From: JAKEHA01 sp035687255
GTDB lineage: Bacteria; Krumholzibacteriota; Krumholzibacteriia; WVZY01; JAKEHA01
Direction: 5' to 3'
Length of the DNA: 6,529 bases
NCBI GenBank assembly: GCA_035687255.1
Contig: DASRYI010000079.1
Span: forward strand, 1 to 6,529
The position numbers were made by a program, and so were the translations under genes. Positions 6,366 through 6,529 of the stretch are shown here, one piece after another (the stretch's first letter is position 1; each line of letters opens with the position of its first letter). A model generated the notes under the pieces. It was given only the letters and a program-made list of their open reading frames with translations, ran no database searches and was not told the DNA's origin.

Positions 6366-6400
6366 TCGGTAGTTTGTGTTGATCGGTTCCAACTAACCAC

Positions 6401-6409
6401 GGAGGAAAG
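6401..6409 (+). promoter_or_regulatory. Strong ribosome-binding site of atpE
   Basis: GGAGGAAAG contains a perfect GGAGG core at 6401-6405, eight bases before the ATG at 6414. It is the best ribosome site in this operon segment and sits in a 48-base leader. This fits the need for many more copies of subunit c than of subunit a. Confidence 0.7.
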
Positions 6410-6413
6410 AAAC

Positions 6414-6529
6414 ATGGATGCATCAAGCGCTCTTGGCATTGCGCTGCCGATCGGTCTCGGCCTCGCTGCCATTGGTTCGGGTATCGGTTTCAGCCGCGCC
6501 ATCGGCTCGGCCATGGAGGCCATCGGCCG
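6414..6529 (+). CDS. atpE: ATP synthase Fo subunit c, 5' part
   Basis: The proteolipid that forms the rotating c ring. Only 38 complete codons are present; the gene continues past the right edge. The visible first helix begins MDASSALGIALPIGLGLAAI, followed by the glycine-rich packing motif GSGIG (21-25) and the loop-proximal AMEAIGR (33-39), which in the family leads into the polar R-Q-P loop. The second helix with the ion-binding carboxylate lies outside the window. At the place where Na+-binding c subunits such as that of Ilyobacter carry Gln in helix one (GVGQG), this protein has Phe26 (GIGFS), which argues for H+ coupling. It follows atpB by 48 bases and has a strong ribosome site. Confidence 0.93.
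   Translation, partial: MDASSALGIALPIGLGLAAIGSGIGFSRAIGSAMEAIG

Noticed and set aside
5028..6392. A 454-codon reverse-strand open frame across the subunit I-like gene and atpB
   Set aside because: It is antisense to a secure atpB and crosses gene boundaries. Its product is low-complexity (Arg, Gln, His, Glu), which fits a compositional shadow.
4829..6529. Possible N-type (Na+-translocating) ATPase operon, which also has two small membrane genes (atpQ, atpR) before atpB and atpE
   Set aside because: N-ATPase operons begin with atpD and atpC, which are absent here: a peptidase gene and terminator lie immediately upstream. The first helix of subunit c also lacks the Na+ ligand glutamine.

Overview
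The window is GC-rich bacterial chromosome with tight gene packing, GC-ending codons and TAG or TGA stops (no TAA among the six complete genes). It shows no mobile elements, RNA genes, CRISPR arrays or obvious foreign DNA. The gene content (rhamnose/polysaccharide enzymes, a secreted M1 metallopeptidase with HEAT repeats, and an F-type ATP synthase Fo operon preceded by two small assembly-type membrane proteins) fits a Gram-negative environmental lineage, perhaps FCB-group or deltaproteobacteria-like. No taxonomic marker is present, so this is a guess.

Layout: (1) positions 1-97, minus strand, the 5' end of a membrane-anchored or secreted protein of unknown function; (2) 98-234, a divergent intergenic region with a plausible sigma70-type promoter in each direction; (3) 235-4648, a co-directional run of a GT2 glycosyltransferase, an RmlD-type dTDP-4-dehydrorhamnose reductase and an exported M1 aminopeptidase with a HEAT-repeat and coiled-coil tail; (4) 4649-4828, an AT-richer boundary holding a likely intrinsic terminator and a candidate promoter; (5) 4829 to the end, the start of an atp operon: AtpZ/AtpI-family protein, a four-helix ATP synthase subunit I-like protein, subunit a (atpB) and the first 38 codons of subunit c (atpE).

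How they work together: RmlD makes dTDP-L-rhamnose and the neighbouring GT2 enzyme resembles glycosyltransferases that use such nucleotide sugars, so the pair probably serves a surface glycan. The peptidase shares the transcription direction and close spacing, but no functional tie to the sugar genes is visible. The atp genes encode the membrane rotor/stator core of ATP synthase; the two small leading proteins belong to families linked to c-ring assembly or Mg2+ supply.

I see no previously undescribed system. The points most worth checking are a probable leaderless start for the glycosyltransferase, the peptidase architecture, and the translation signals of the atp genes (GTG start with overlap, TTG start without a ribosome site, and the in-frame layout of subunit I and subunit a).
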